Shown one piece after another: positions 21,302-33,072 of a stretch of DNA of 64,000 nucleotides. This DNA is from Istiophorus platypterus (Eukaryota > Chordata > Actinopteri > Istiophoriformes > Istiophoridae). The notes below the pieces were generated by a model. That model was not told where the DNA came from. It saw only the letters and a program-made list of their open reading frames with translations, and did no database searches. Location of the stretch: NCBI GenBank assembly GCA_016859345.1, contig CM029111.1:18245214-18309213 (forward strand), written 5' to 3'. The stretch's first letter is position 1. Every line of letters starts with the position of its first letter. The position numbers were made by a program, and so were the translations under genes.

Positions 21302-22529
21302 AATGGTGGAAAAAAAAAAACTTGTTGCCTTTGTTGTGATTTCTCGTGTCATGAAGGACATAAACGCATGATGTGATCCTTACATCAAATGTGTCGGTTG
21401 ACAGGCTTTTAGTAAAATTTTTAAGGTAGTATTTTAGATCAGTGGTACGTCATCAGATTTCAACGACCTTCGTCGGTTAGACTTAAGAACTAAAGAATCA
21501 ACTTGTGAGTTTCCCTGATGTGGAATCAAAGAAATAAACTGGTAACATTTTTGGTTTAAACGTGGTTAAAGATCCAGTTGACAAGTCAAACTGACAGAAT
21601 TTCCTTTTTGTAACTGCCAAGATACATGAACAAACGCTAAGTTTAGTCTTACTTTATTTAAATTGTTTTGCCTGAGCCCCTTTTCAGCACATTAATAGCC
21701 CAAATGCATCTAAATATGAACTGAAATTTACCTTCAAGTGTATGTGTGGATAAAATGCTAAATAATCACAAACTAATGGTAAAAATTTTGAAGAAAAAAG
21801 GTGTACATGAGAAATGATTTATATCGTAGGATGTTTCAAGGTCCGGATGGGGGAATTGGTTTTCTGTGAGTCTAAAAGGGTTGACACACACCCCTGTTGG
21901 AGTGTTGAGTATTGCTGTGCAGTGTGTAATGGTGACACTGACCCACATTCTCTAACGTGGATATGAAGTGATGAGCTGGAGAATAGGATCAAGTTTTGTC
22001 AAGTTTTGAACCAGAACTTTGTCGAGCTTTTACAAGGACTCGTTGGTTCCTCACAGAAAAAGTACAAAAAGAAGTTTATCGGCATTTAAAGGTAAAAAAC
22101 AAATAAAAACTTGACTTAGTTGTTTTTTACTGTATCAGTTAATGCTTCATAGTCCACAACATTTACAGATTGTTATAGGATAAACTCACAGTGTAGTGGG
22201 AATCCATCTTTGTTGTAGCTTATTCTAACCAGCAGAGGGCAGCATGGGACAAGAGATCGAGTTTTTCTTCAAAACCAGGAATTGAAGTTTATATTTCTAA
22301 AAGGATTTTAAGATGAAGGTTAAACCCTCAACTGGACTCCAGCGTCCTTCCACTGACCCGTTAATACTGTTAAAGCCATTTCTGTACAATAATTTGAGTG
22401 GAAAGAAGAATAACATAAAGGGGAAGTTCTGCATCTCATGTCCTGAACATCATTTAAACCCATCCACACCACACAGCTCCGTTTTCTACGTCACAGTGTT
22501 TTTTTTTAATTCATTGTTTGGTTGGTTAG
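21302..22529. other. Intergenic, downstream of rps21
   Basis: AT-rich, no homopolymer clusters of note and no recognised gene, RNA or repeat. The only longer open frame reaching 22936 owes its length to the adjacent trinucleotide repeat. Confidence 0.5.
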
Positions 22530-22746
22530 TTGTTGTTGTTGTTGTTGTTGCTGTTGTTGTTGCTGTTGTTGTTGTTGTTGTTGTTGTTGTTGCTGTTGCT
22601 GTTGTTGTTGCTGTTGTTGCTGTTGCTGTTGCTGTTGTTGCTGTTGCTGTTGTTGTTGTTGTTGCTGTTGCTGTTGCTGTTGCTGTTGTTGTTGTTGCTG
22701 TTGCTGTTGTTGCTGTTGCTGTTGTTGTTGTTGCTGTTGTTGCTGT

Positions 22747-22778
<32 letters not shown>

Positions 22779-22912
22779 TTGTTGTTGTTGTTGCTGTTGC
22801 TGTTGCTGTTACTGTTGTTGTTGTTGCTGTTGTTGTTGTTGTTGTTGTTGTTGTTGCTGTTGTTGCTGTTGCTGTTGCTGTTGCTGTAGCTGTTGTTGTT
22901 GTTGTTGTTGTT
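22530..22912. repeat. Long TTG/CTG trinucleotide repeat (CAA/CAG on minus strand)
   Basis: About 383 bp of almost uninterrupted three-base units mixing TTG and CTG, with one TAC-type variant near 22810 and one TAG near 22888. It reads as poly-Leu, poly-Cys or Val/Ala on the plus strand and poly-Gln, Asn/Ser and similar on the minus strand. No splice or homology evidence suggests it is translated. Confidence 0.97.
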
Positions 22913-25900
22913 TTCTCGCTTGACAGAAAGAGGTGATGATTTCCTCAGACCTGTGAAATAGCGCCCCCCTGGGATTATGCGTTCGCTCGTTGCCCTTATG
23001 TGTGGCCGAACCGGGTACTGCTGCTGCGCCCAGATGCGTCGCCGAGGAGCAGCCAGGTGAAGATGAACATGTTCTGGAATCATCTCGTTTCAACAGATCG
23101 TAAATATCCCGCTTCGATAGTGTGAATACTCTTGAAAACCAGCGTCAGTCCGGCCCCGTCCCAGTAAAACCATTAAAACAGTTGGCAACATTGTTTAAAC
23201 ACGACTTGGAGAGTTAGCTTGTTTTGTAGTTAATGATAACACCTACCTGACGTTTGAGACTAGCTTAGCTTAGCTTGTTAGCAGGTGACAGATGTAGGTT
23301 AATGGATTTTGGCGACAAACCGAGATAAATTAAATACACATATACGTAGAAGAAACTAGGAGTAAAGAAGGAAGTTTAGATGAGTTATTAGAGTTTTTTA
23401 CATCCATTAGCTATTTTTCGTGTAGCACATATTTGTTGTTAAAACTAAATTTGATAGCAAACTCACATCAGTCTGTACTCTAGTGTGATGCTAAAACACA
23501 GCATTGACAAGAAAAGTAATGGCAGTGAATGTGTTTAAGGTGTCTGCTGCTTTTCATACCATGTGGGAATGAATGGAAGTTCTGGCTGCCGGGGGAAAAA
23601 GCAGTTAAATCTAAACCTAAAATCTAAAACTCTACTGCACCGATGTGAGAACGGTTTGCAAGTAAAACTGGATATGAATTCTAACGAGGAAGCTCAAATG
23701 TCACATCGGACACTGATGCTGTCTTTTAAGTCTGGAGACGCTTTACTACTTAGCCAAAATATCAGTGGCGGTTTTTATTGTAAGAGACCTGAAGTCCACT
23801 GCAAAATAATATGGTTGTTGAACATGCTGCTGGTCCAAAGGACAATTGCTCTTCAAATAAGATTAGTTTAATGCTCTTTCTTGATACTCTGGCTTTGCTA
23901 ATCGTCAGCAGACCTGCTGTAGCTTTATATGTAAACCTGCTGTGTAATATGTTGTGATTATGTGATCATATTGCATCTTATTTGCCCAGATTTAACAGTG
24001 TGTCATATTATAACCATGCTTATGATAGTCATTTTTCCATTTGGTGCTGTAGGTACAATGAGCCAGAGCTGTGGACCAACCCATTCATAGAAAGCGTATT
24101 AACAGAGAAATGTTTGAAGTTGAACTTGTTATTGATCGATCAGGATAGAAGAAGTCAATGTAAAGCAGGTGTAAAGAAGAAAAAATATGATTTAATCTGA
24201 TCCCGTGCAGGTGCTTTCCATTAAAGTGAATATAACCAACGCAAAACCCAGAGTGGAGCACAGTTTCTTTTCTTTTTGCTCAGCAACACTGAGGTGATAG
24301 CTGGCATTGAAGGCTGTACAGTGACGATAATATTGATGTTGCAATGGCATTTTTACTTAAAGATCCCGGAGTAGAGGTGTGTCACGTTCTGCCGTCTGAA
24401 ACATTTGGCTTTCAAAGAGCGAACGAAGCGACAGAAACAGAGGCTGAAGTGGGAATAACAGGGCAAGGCGAAGGCATGGGGAAGTTACTGCGGTCATTTA
24501 GTTCTAAACACAGTGGGGGGGGCGGGTTGATGGTCCGCTGGTGTGTGAGAGCGGTTTTAGGGCGTCTTTAACCTTGCACAACCTTAATGATAGCTGTCAT
24601 CAACTGCTGCTTTACTGTGTTGTTCCCATACATTCTCCCTCTCTCTTTTTTTTTTTTGTCCCCTTTCAGGTGAGTGGCTGAGCAGATGAGAAGTATGTCA
24701 TCATCGCCTCCATCGCCCCCTCTTCTTTTCTTGCCCCTGGCTTTTTCCCACAAGGCCTGGTTAGGAACGTGTGCCCCGAGGTATAAGAATATTTACTTCG
24801 TCTCCCATTTGTGTCCATTGAACAACACTCAAAGAGCAGATGCTGCAAAGTGCTCTTACCCTGTGGAGTTCACATATGCTGGAATCTTTACATCCACTCA
24901 ATAGAAACTCTGTTGTGGTGAAATGACAGAGTCCAGCAGTTAAAGCCCTTTAGTTACATCACTTCCCATCTATGGGGAAAATTACCAATCATTAGATGCC
25001 CCAGACATGTTTGCTCTGAGAAAAACTCTCCTGTGGTAGCTAACCGATGTGTTTGGAGACTCGGAGAAAGAAAGAGGCTTAGATTGTTTTTTTTCTTCGA
25101 AAACAAGGCTAAAGTTGAAGTAGGTGAGACGTCCACACAAAAAGTCCTGTGAGGCTCTGATGCACGCTACTCTGTATAAACATAATTGTTGTGTAGGTAA
25201 ATACAACTATTCTTAGATCCTTTCCCGCTAATGAGGCAGGCGATTTTAAAGTTTTGAGTGCTAACATGCTCACATGCTATGTTAGCATCACAGCTAAGCG
25301 ATAAGCCGTGCAGCATTAACATGTAAGCAATGCTTCAGTCCAAGGATTGTTTCAGCTTGTTAACACGTTACCATTACCCTGCTATATGCTTAAATGGGCT
25401 GTACCACAGTGGTCTAAATGATGTTGCTATCGCTTTACTGAGATAATGTGCAACTTGATAAAAAGAGGTTTTCCATTTTATATCTATGACATTTAAAGGT
25501 ACCAACTTTTAAAACTTAGTTTTAGGTCAGTTATCAGTACTGGTCTATTTAAAATACATTCAAAGAGTGAATCTCTCTTTGGACCCAGGCTCTTAATCTG
25601 AATGAAATGCTAAACATGTGTGGTGTTTTCTCCGCCTGTGGGCAGGGGACGCACGGCGAGTCACAGCTCGCCAAACAATGATCTTAACATGAGGGGATGG
25701 GAGTCCACCCCCCCCCCCCCCGAACTCCCTCACCTGGCCCCCTGCATACCTCTGACATACGCACAAAGAACACTGTGTTTCAGCAGTGAAACAAGGGATG
25801 GAGAGCCAGCATGGTCTTAGAGGCGGAATATCAGAGTATTTCCTTATTTATAGATTTGTTTGCATACAGTAGTGCTATTTGTCAGCTTTTTTTTGTGTGT

Positions 25901-26474
25901 GTGTGTCAGTAAAGCAGCTTTGTTTGTTGACTGAAGTGCGACCTGATTTTCATCTAGATGGATTTCTCTGTCACTGCATAGGGAGCGCAGTCAGTAGCAA
26001 CAGTAGCGATGTTGTGAAGCAGCATATGAATGGCATCGGGTCCGCTGCAGTTCCTCTAAAGGCCACTAGATTCTGGGAGCTAAACTCAGGCTGCATTTAG
26101 GGGACAGGTGAACTCCCAGTTTGTGCTTGTGGAAATAAATCACTTTATACCGCTGAGTATAAAAGCTTCTCTTAGGTCTCATAGTTTTATGTTACTTTAC
26201 AGCCTGATGTCCGTCACTCATTTTTTACGTTTAATCACATCTCTAATTCCCCGTCCTCACCCCTTGCCCTTGCCCTCTCTTGTCTCGCTCGCTCCCCTCC
26301 CTTCTCTATCTTTCCATCTCTCTCGCTCGTCCTCGTCCTCCATCCCCAGAAGCAGAAGCCGGGCTCGTCTCTTTGTGTTTCTTGTGTCTCTTTGTCTACT
26401 TTCAGATGTCAGCGAGGTTCAAAGGAGGAGTTAGATCCATGAAGGGGAAAGGAGGTGAAAAAGGTGACATTGGC
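22913..26474. other. Intergenic between rps21 and lama5, proximal part
   Basis: No supported gene. The 22950-23100 stretch has several CpG dinucleotides and could be a small unmethylated island, but no transcript is visible. GCTAAC/GTTAGC-type short repeats occur near 23262 and 25258-25330. A pyrimidine-rich stretch at 26250-26345 precedes an acceptor-like TACTTTCAG near 26405, without a convincing exon. Confidence 0.35.
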
Positions 26475-26524
26475 TAGAGAGAGAGGGGGAGAGAGAGAGG
26501 GAGAGAGAGAGAGAGAGAGAGAGG
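26475..26524. repeat. (GA)n microsatellite
   Basis: A GA-rich run with GGGGGA interruptions. Confidence 0.9.
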
Positions 26525-26594
26525 GCAAAAAGCAGAGATGATCGAGAGAGAGTGAATGGTTCAAAATGGGGTAAGAGGCTGCCGTTTGAAATAA

Positions 26595-26878
26595 AAGTTA
26601 AGCAAAAATAGGCAAAAAAATTATCCTATTTATTCAGATATACCATAACATATTTATATTTAGTTCATGTCATTACAAACTGAAAAATTTGGGCCTTTGA
26701 TTTAACAAAACAAGCAATTTAAAGTCTTCACTTCGGGTCCTAAAAAACCACAATGGCCCCTTTTTTAAAAACTTTTTCTTATATTTTGCAGACTAAACTA
26801 TTAATTGATATATTCTGAAAATAAATGAAAAATTGATCTATTATGAAAATAATCATTAGCTGCAACTCTAAAAGTCCA
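26595..26878 (-). repeat. Dispersed fish repeat (ATTAATC/GATTAAT type), copy 2
   Basis: The right end reads GAAAATAATCATTAGCTGCAA, the reverse of the family start, so this copy is inverted relative to the one at 15367. The interior is diverged and A-rich. Confidence 0.45.
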
Positions 26879-26948
26879 TTTGTAAGAATTGCAGACTGAG
26901 ATGTGAAATTGGGATCTTGCAACTTCATCAACTGTGTTAAAATGCTAT

Positions 26949-27290
26949 TTAAAGGAATAGTTGGTCATTTTGAAAATAATATGTGTATGTACTTTCTTTT
27001 TGGATGAAAAGATACCACTCTCATGTCTGTACAGTGATGATGAAGCTGTAGGCAGTTAGCTTAGCTTAGCATGAAAAGACTGGAAACAAGTGAAAAGAGC
27101 TGGGATTCCAGGAAGTGCATCAAACCAGGTAATAGTGTGGCACATAACAAACATAAAAACTACATTTCTCTTATGGGTTTTGTACAGATTAAACAGAGGA
27201 GATGTAGAATTGATTATTGAGTTTTAGGAGCTGGTAAGGAGATTTTGTTCCCCAAAGACAAGACCATGCTAGCAGATTCCCAACATAAAC
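26949..27290 (+). repeat. TTAA-ended repeat, diverged copy
   Basis: It begins TTAAAGGAATAGTTGGTCAT and shares GATACCACTCTCATGTCTGTA and AGCTTAGCTTAGCAT with the better preserved element at 41999-42288. The right boundary is uncertain. Confidence 0.5.
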
Positions 27291-27557
27291 ATCAGCACAA
27301 GCATATTTCATGGAGCATGGGAAAACTATATCCGTTTTATATTTTTGGATGGACCGTTTGACCGACTGACCCACAGACATCAGGGACCTCAGGCCCCTGA
27401 TCCTCTTCAAGGCAGTAAAAAAGAAAAACTCATACAAGGAACAAAAGTGAGAGAGGGAGAGACAGAGAGAGGGAATGGTCCCAGCAGGAGTGTGTGTGTG
27501 TGTGTGGTTTGAAGTGTTTTGTTGAAGGAGACAAAGAGAAGGGCATGTAGGTACCTG

Positions 27558-27560
<3 letters not shown>

Positions 27561-27595
<35 letters not shown>

Positions 27596-27674
27596 ACACT
27601 CTCTCAACCCAAAACATCCCCTCCCCAGCCCACAGCACTTCAAACATATCCGCCCTTAGCACTGTGTGTGTCAT

Positions 27675-27718
<44 letters not shown>
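27561..27718. repeat. Facing (CA)n and (GT)n microsatellites
   Basis: A CA run of 39 bp (27561-27599) and a GT run of 38 bp (27681-27718) are separated by about 80 bp and are reverse complements of each other, so the pair can form a hairpin. A shorter GT run lies at about 27491-27506. Confidence 0.95.
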
Positions 27719-27719
<1 letters not shown>

Positions 27720-28929
27720 CATCTCAAAGTCCTATCTGATCCAGGACGGGAGTTAGAGCATCTGAGGAATGCTGGGTATAGATAAACAATATTTACTCAA
27801 TACTGTTATCATCTGCATGGATTGAAGTTATGGCTGCCAGAGAGAGAATCATGTGCGTGTGTGTGTCTGTGGGTGGGTGTGTGTGTGTTGATGATAAAAG
27901 CATTTAGCAAAGTTTTGACTATAGGCAGTTAGACAGATGGATGGAGACTGATTTCCACTAAAGGGTGAGGAGTTGAATGAATGAGCCACAGGCTGTTCCA
28001 TCTCCACAAATATGGACCCATTTAAAAACCATGTTCCCGCCCAGACCTCATTCCCATTAGGCCAATTAAATCTGAAGACTCATATTTTTCACTCTGTTTT
28101 GGCTTTTCTCTCCATTTTTAAGGCCAAGTTTTCACTCAAGAACACAGCTTTTTTTCCGAAAACCACTCTGTAGAGAGGAAACGTGAAGAAAACAGAATTG
28201 AGTTTTAGTCAGAATTTCAAAAAAACAAACAAACCCTGACATATAGATATAAACTGGCCAGGACATATCAGGCGTCTTTACACCTGACGGGGGGGGGGGG
28301 GGGCGGCTTCCTGTTACCTCTAACTTTACCTGCGATCACTCATTTTGAATGTCAGTATAGCTGTTCACACTGTGCAGGTGTTACATGACTTTGTATTGAT
28401 AAAATATTGATTTGATCAGACCCCCTTTTGTTGCACACTTGGCTTTACACATTAAAAAAATGCCCCAAACATTTGTTTAACAAAAGATTTTTAAAAAAAG
28501 GTTTGACAGTTAAGTCCAAATATGTTGATCGAAAAGTGCGGAACGAGGGGGGTGTCTGAAGCTATACCACCATCTGTTCTGATGGATTATACTGGTGCTT
28601 TTTAACCTTCTGAGACTCAGCAGCAGTAGGATTTTTATTTTTGCAAGGGGAGGGAGAAGAATTAGAATAGAATTAGCCTGTTTTGTGTTGCTGTGGTGTT
28701 ACAGTGTAGACGAAAAAGTAAAAAAAAAAAAAAAAAATGAGCTGAAAGTTATGTGGTGGAGCTAAAATCCAGAAATAAAAAATACTAAACACCAGTTGTA
28801 AAATGGGACAGATTTGATGATACCAAGTCAAAAGGTTCTGTAAGTAGATTTTGCAAAATTTACACCTTGGCAAATGCAATGCCAAAACCAAAAAGGAAAA
28901 GTGGAAGCAATAGTTTACACCCTGCTTCC
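27719..28929. other. Intergenic, no gene recognised
   Basis: Mixed sequence with a G-run at about 28290-28302, short GT runs near 27857-27889 and an A-run near 28721-28738. No coding signal was supported. Confidence 0.45.
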
Positions 28930-29165
28930 ATTATTACCTCCACCGACAGGGTCTTTTTTTCTTCCGTGTCTGTTTGTTTATTTTTCAGCAGGATTGCACC
29001 AAAACCACTGAACCAATTCTCATGAACTGGGTGCAGAGACGGGCCCTGGGCCAGGGGAGAACCCAGCGAATATTGGTGGAGATCTGGATCATTTAGTCTG
29101 GTGTATGTTTTTTGACATTGGCCTTGGCAGAGGTCTGGGCTCTACTGAGGCCCTCCTAGTTTAAA
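28930..29165 (+). repeat. Dispersed repeat (TTATTACCTCC...GAGGTCTGGGCTCTACTGAGG type)
   Basis: The copy starts TTATTACCTCCACCGACAGG, contains CAGCAGGATTGCACCAAAAC and GGTGGAGATCTGGATCATTT, and ends TTGGCAGAGGTCTGGGCTCT. I recognise it as a widespread fish repeat whose two ends carry CTCC and GGAG in inverted relation. Only one copy is visible here, so the assignment rests on memory. Confidence 0.45.
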
Positions 29166-30691
29166 TACTGCACTTACTTTTTGATTTCTCTAGTTCAAGT
29201 ATAAATTTTTATCATGAATTATAACTTTAATTTATCTTATGCCCTAGGTTAAGTGTTTTTTTTTTTTGGGGGGGGGGGGGGTTTGAACCGTGCTTATCTC
29301 TATTATATTAGGGATCAATAAATCGGAGAAAAATGTTTAGAAAGTTTCAACCCTCTGATCAAAATACCAAATAATGTAATAAACTGAGACTTGACAAGTG
29401 GACAAAAAACACCTAAACAATATTTTAGACTACTGAGCGGCACACAATGGCTGATGGGATACATTTCAGAGTCACATTTCCTCATAGTAGCTCCCTTCCA
29501 TACCTCCTTCCTTCCTTCTTTCCTTCCTTCCTCACACATTTCTTTTCTCAATCTTTTTCTCCCTCCTTTTCTTTTCAGAAAAATTCCCAACCTCTTCATT
29601 TGTGTGTGTGTGTGTGTCTGTGTGTGCGTGTGTGCGTGTTCAGTTGATGGAGCAGTTAGCAGTTTCCACGACAACAAGCGGCCAATCCCTTTACTATGCC
29701 TTTGGTCCCCTTGGCAACCAGGAAGTAGATTAGTTATAGAGTTTGGGGGAAAAGACTGAGAGAAAGAGAGGATTAGTGAGGTGAAACGACAGGCTCCACT
29801 TTGAACCCAAACAAATCAGTGATGCTGATTTAATGCAGCTGCTTTTACTTTCCATACCAACATCCAACTGCAAGATGTGCTGTATTCAAGTTTTCCCGCT
29901 TGAAGCAGGTTGTGGTGGTGATGCATTTTTAAATTTTTTTTTTTTAATGAACTTTAATAAAACCAGAGTGGGGCTGAGTTGATTAGTCAGTAAATCTGGT
30001 GACCGATTGATGGGAAATGAATTAATGATGGGCTTATTTTCAGTTTTACATCACTGTAAACCGAATATCTGTTGGGTTGGGACTGTTGGTCAGGGGAAAA
30101 CCGAGGCTTTTGAAGGCGTCACCTCGCGCTCTGGAAAACTTAAATAAAATGATATGTTTAGTTGATTATAAAAAAAAATAATGCGTAAGTTTAACATATA
30201 ATGTAAATTATCATTAACTGCAGCGATGGACCAGAGAACACTTGAGAACAAAAAGTGTCTCTGGTTTGACCTGTGAACCGGCAAACAGCCTGTGGAATGT
30301 TCTAGTGTGTCAGTGAATGAAGCTCCGCTGCATTAACACACTGCCTCAAGACTCCTTTAAACTACTTGAGGTCACTGACCCCTATGTGTGTGTACGTGTC
30401 TGTGTGCGCGTGCGAGGTGGACAGCAGTCCAGAGGTCAGGGTTCAGCATGTGTTTGACAGACGGTGGAGGAAGTGGACGTGTAAGCTTTCTGGACTCTGG
30501 AGAGTGGAGACGACCCACAGACATCGACCAACAGTTTTTACCTGTCTGACAACGGTATTTTAACTCCCTGTCTTTTTTTTCTCTGCTTCCCTGTAGGTCC
30601 ATAAGTGTGGGGATTTGTTTCTCGTATATAAAAGCACTTTTGAAACTTTAGTGCCCGAAAATATAATTTTGAGTCACCTGAGAAGCTGTTA

Positions 30692-30693
<2 letters not shown>

Positions 30694-30760
<67 letters not shown>
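30694..30760. repeat. (GT)n microsatellite
   Basis: A pure GT run of about 67 bp. Confidence 0.97.
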
Positions 30761-30762
<2 letters not shown>

Positions 30763-31759
30763 TGGAGAAACTCTTTCATCTTCTTAAGTGGTTCCTGTAG
30801 CTTAATTAGATGGCGGTGCTCCAAAGCCCATGGGAAAACACAGAGCTGCTCAGGTGTTTCCCAAAGGTGTAGCCTGAATAAGAAAACATAACATTTTTGT
30901 CATAAAATCTACAGTTCATCAGACAGCTCTTCACGCACTTGTTTTATATCACACACACCTGTACTCTCTCCAGAAATTGTGCCTAAAACTTGATCATTAA
31001 AAGGATTAAAAAGGGAAAAGGAACATCTTTGTTTATCGTACAATTCCACCACACAAGTAAACAAGTTATTTACATGTTCAAGTATCAGGACTGTTAAAGC
31101 GAAAAAGCTTCATCTTCGAGTCCTTTCAGATGTCAGAAAACTGTAATATTCATAATATTCTCAAAGTGTCTTGGGATTAACTTTTTAAATTTCTCTGTAC
31201 ACACGCTTCTCCTCTGCCTGCCTCAACTCCTACGTTTCCCAGAATACTTTTAACTCAGCAATCCATAGAGAGTAGTGTGGCTAAAATTGCGTTTTGTTTA
31301 ACTTTGGATGAAGTTAAAAATGAACAGTGCGTCATCGCTGAGATTGGTACATTCAGGCTGCCATGAAGCAAAAAAATGGATCCATGCGGTAAAGAGCTTT
31401 TTGGCTGTTGGGAAGACACTGGGCCCCAGGAGGCCCCTCGGCCATTAATCCAGCCTGGATGCCAGCCCGGTTCTCTACCATAGGAGGGAGTGGACACCAG
31501 AGGAAACAAAAGCGTTGCATCACTTGAGCTGCTTTTAAAAAAGGTCTTTCGGCTCTTGCCGAGAAATGAGTCGGCCGGACTGAAACCCAGTGTCTCTCTC
31601 TGACAGATTTACATCGAGCCCCACGGTGACGGACTGCGCCCGGCAGCAAGGAGGACAAAAGTCCGTTTGGGACGCTCTTGACAGCACCGGGGGGAGAGAG
31701 GGACGAGATTAGAAGGACAGAAGAAGAATCACAGGATGTCTCCCAGAGTTTAAGAAGAC

Positions 31760-31761
<2 letters not shown>

Positions 31762-31792
<31 letters not shown>
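31762..31792. repeat. (CA)n microsatellite
   Basis: A pure CA run; a complementary GT run follows at 31938-31972. Confidence 0.96.
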
Positions 31793-31794
<2 letters not shown>

Positions 31795-31935
31795 CTCACA
31801 GTTATACACACAAAGTCAGTATCTCACATGAAGGTTTTCCCCAATTGAACAGATGTACACATGCTGAATTAATTTTTTTTAAACTGATTGGATTCATCCT
31901 TTTCCAGTGTGTTTACAGGAGCTTAGGGTGGTCTG

Positions 31936-31937
<2 letters not shown>

Positions 31938-31972
<35 letters not shown>
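31938..31972. repeat. (GT)n microsatellite
   Basis: A pure GT run, 145 bp after the CA run at 31762-31792 and complementary to it. Confidence 0.96.
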
Positions 31973-31974
<2 letters not shown>

Positions 31975-32490
31975 GCCTGTGCACATGCGTGCGTTTATTT
32001 AGATCACCTGTCTGACTTGTTTGTGTTTCAGGGGCAGTTTGGATGCCTATTTCTGTGTGTGTGTATGTTTGAAAACCCAAAGAATCTCAGATTAATGAGA
32101 CAGGAAAGGGGGAAAAAAAAATCACATTTTATTTTGCCATTTTTAGGTGGAGCAATGGGAGGAGGTAGAAAAAGAAAGGTGGAAGGAAGGATAGAGAGGA
32201 AGGAGGTAAGGGAGGAAGAGATGTAGGGAGGGAATAAACAAGGAGACTAGAGAAGAAAGGAAGAAGGGGGAATGAGAGGGGGACGGGGATGGAGAAAGAA
32301 AGTTTGAAGAAGGCAGGGATGGAGGAAAGGAGAGGAAGTTCCCCAAAAACATAAAAATAAGGAATAGACTCAATATACACGGAACCAAAGGATCAAAACT
32401 CCTCATTTAAGATTCATTTCAATGATCCAACTAATGAACCGCGATGACTGATTAAAGAAAATGCTGTAACTTAACCACTCAAATGCATCG

Positions 32491-32763
32491 CTGAAAGCAG
32501 CTGTCCCCTCCTCCAACGCAGGGGGAGGGAGAGGGAGAGGGAGAGGGGGGACGGAGACCTCGACGCGCCGCTCTCCAGGACTACAACCTCGCTCCCGTTC
32601 CTCTTCCTTATTTCTTCCACAGCTTCCAGTACTTTCCCCCGTGTTCTCTCCAGATGCTCATCTCCTTCAGGAGTTAACGCCTCGTCTCTGCGTACAACCA
32701 GATTCACCTACTCCTCCACACTCTCTTCCCCCAGTCGGACCGGGATCGAGGGGACAGGTGGAA
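32491..32763 (+). promoter_or_regulatory. lama5: lama5 proximal promoter / 5' UTR
   Basis: GC-rich, CpG-containing sequence immediately before the lama5 ATG. A GGGAGGGAGAGGGAGAGGGA purine tract (about 32522-32550) could bind SP/KLF-type factors. No TATA box is evident. The CpG-rich region runs on through exon 1 to about 33060. The transcription start cannot be fixed from sequence. Confidence 0.5.
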
Positions 32764-33072
32764 ATGATGGCGAGCGGACGGGCGCCCCTCGGCGCTGCGC
32801 CGCCCCGGGCTCGCCGCGCCTGGGCGCGGGTCGCGCCGCTGCTCTGGCCGCTGTTGGCCGCGACCTGCTGCCGCCTCGCTTCGGCCCAGGAGCTGCCGAC
32901 CAACGGGGTGAACGGGTACAGCCTGCATCCGCCCTACTTCAACCTGGCGGAGGGCACCAAGATCACCGCCACGGCGACCTGCGGGGAGGAGGACACCGGC
33001 AGGACCGTGCACGACCTGTACTGCAAGCTGGTCGGAGGCCCGGTTTCCGGGGACCCGAGCCAGACCATCCAG
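32764..33072 (+). CDS. lama5: Laminin subunit alpha-5, coding exon 1
   Basis: Codons 1-103 of lama5. Tandem ATGs occur at 32764 and 32767; the second has the better context (A at -3, G at +4). An in-frame ATG further upstream (32641) is unlikely because the sequence before 32764 looks like 5' UTR. Residues about 20-41 are hydrophobic (APLLWPLLAA) after a basic stretch, giving a signal peptide probably cut near SAQ. The laminin N-terminal (LN) domain starts with YSLHPPYFNLAEG at 52-64, followed by ATCGEE and DLYCKLVGGPV (84-94), matching vertebrate LAMA5 almost residue for residue. The exon is 309 nt and ends in phase 0 at CAG|GTGAGC. LN domains drive laminin polymerisation in basement membranes. 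Confidence 0.97.

Larger units (their letters stand above)
29166..32490. other. Intergenic upstream of lama5
   Basis: No supported gene. It holds microsatellites listed separately, a T-run plus G-run at 29258-29281, GGAA-type purine-rich sequence at 32150-32340, and a short ATTAATC-type fragment near 29960-30050. Distal lama5 regulatory elements could lie here, but none can be picked out. Confidence 0.35.

Noticed and set aside
22313..22936. Long open frame rich in Val/Ala (and poly-Leu, poly-Cys, poly-Gln/Asn frames on both strands)
   Set aside because: All frames through the TTG/CTG repeat stay open because the unit is three bases; there is no splice context, promoter or homology.
23982..24200. 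72-codon plus-strand frame containing YNEPELWTNPFIE
   Set aside because: It looks exon-like around an AG at 24052, but no partner exon, homology or donor could be found.
26402..26480. Acceptor-like TACTTTCAG followed by ATG and a short basic frame
   Set aside because: The frame stops after 23 codons at the GA microsatellite and no upstream exon could be joined to it.
29701..29722. miR-133-like string TTTGGTCCCCTTGGCAACCAG
   Set aside because: It differs from mature miR-133 by an inserted GG in the middle and a different 3' end, and the upstream sequence lacks the complementary arm needed for the precursor hairpin, although human MIR133A2 lies on the same chromosome arm.
32641..32763. Upstream in-frame ATG extending lama5 by 41 codons
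   Set aside because: The extension is Pro/Ser-rich, would bury the signal peptide, and reads like 5' UTR; ATGs at 32764 and 32767 sit directly before a normal signal sequence.
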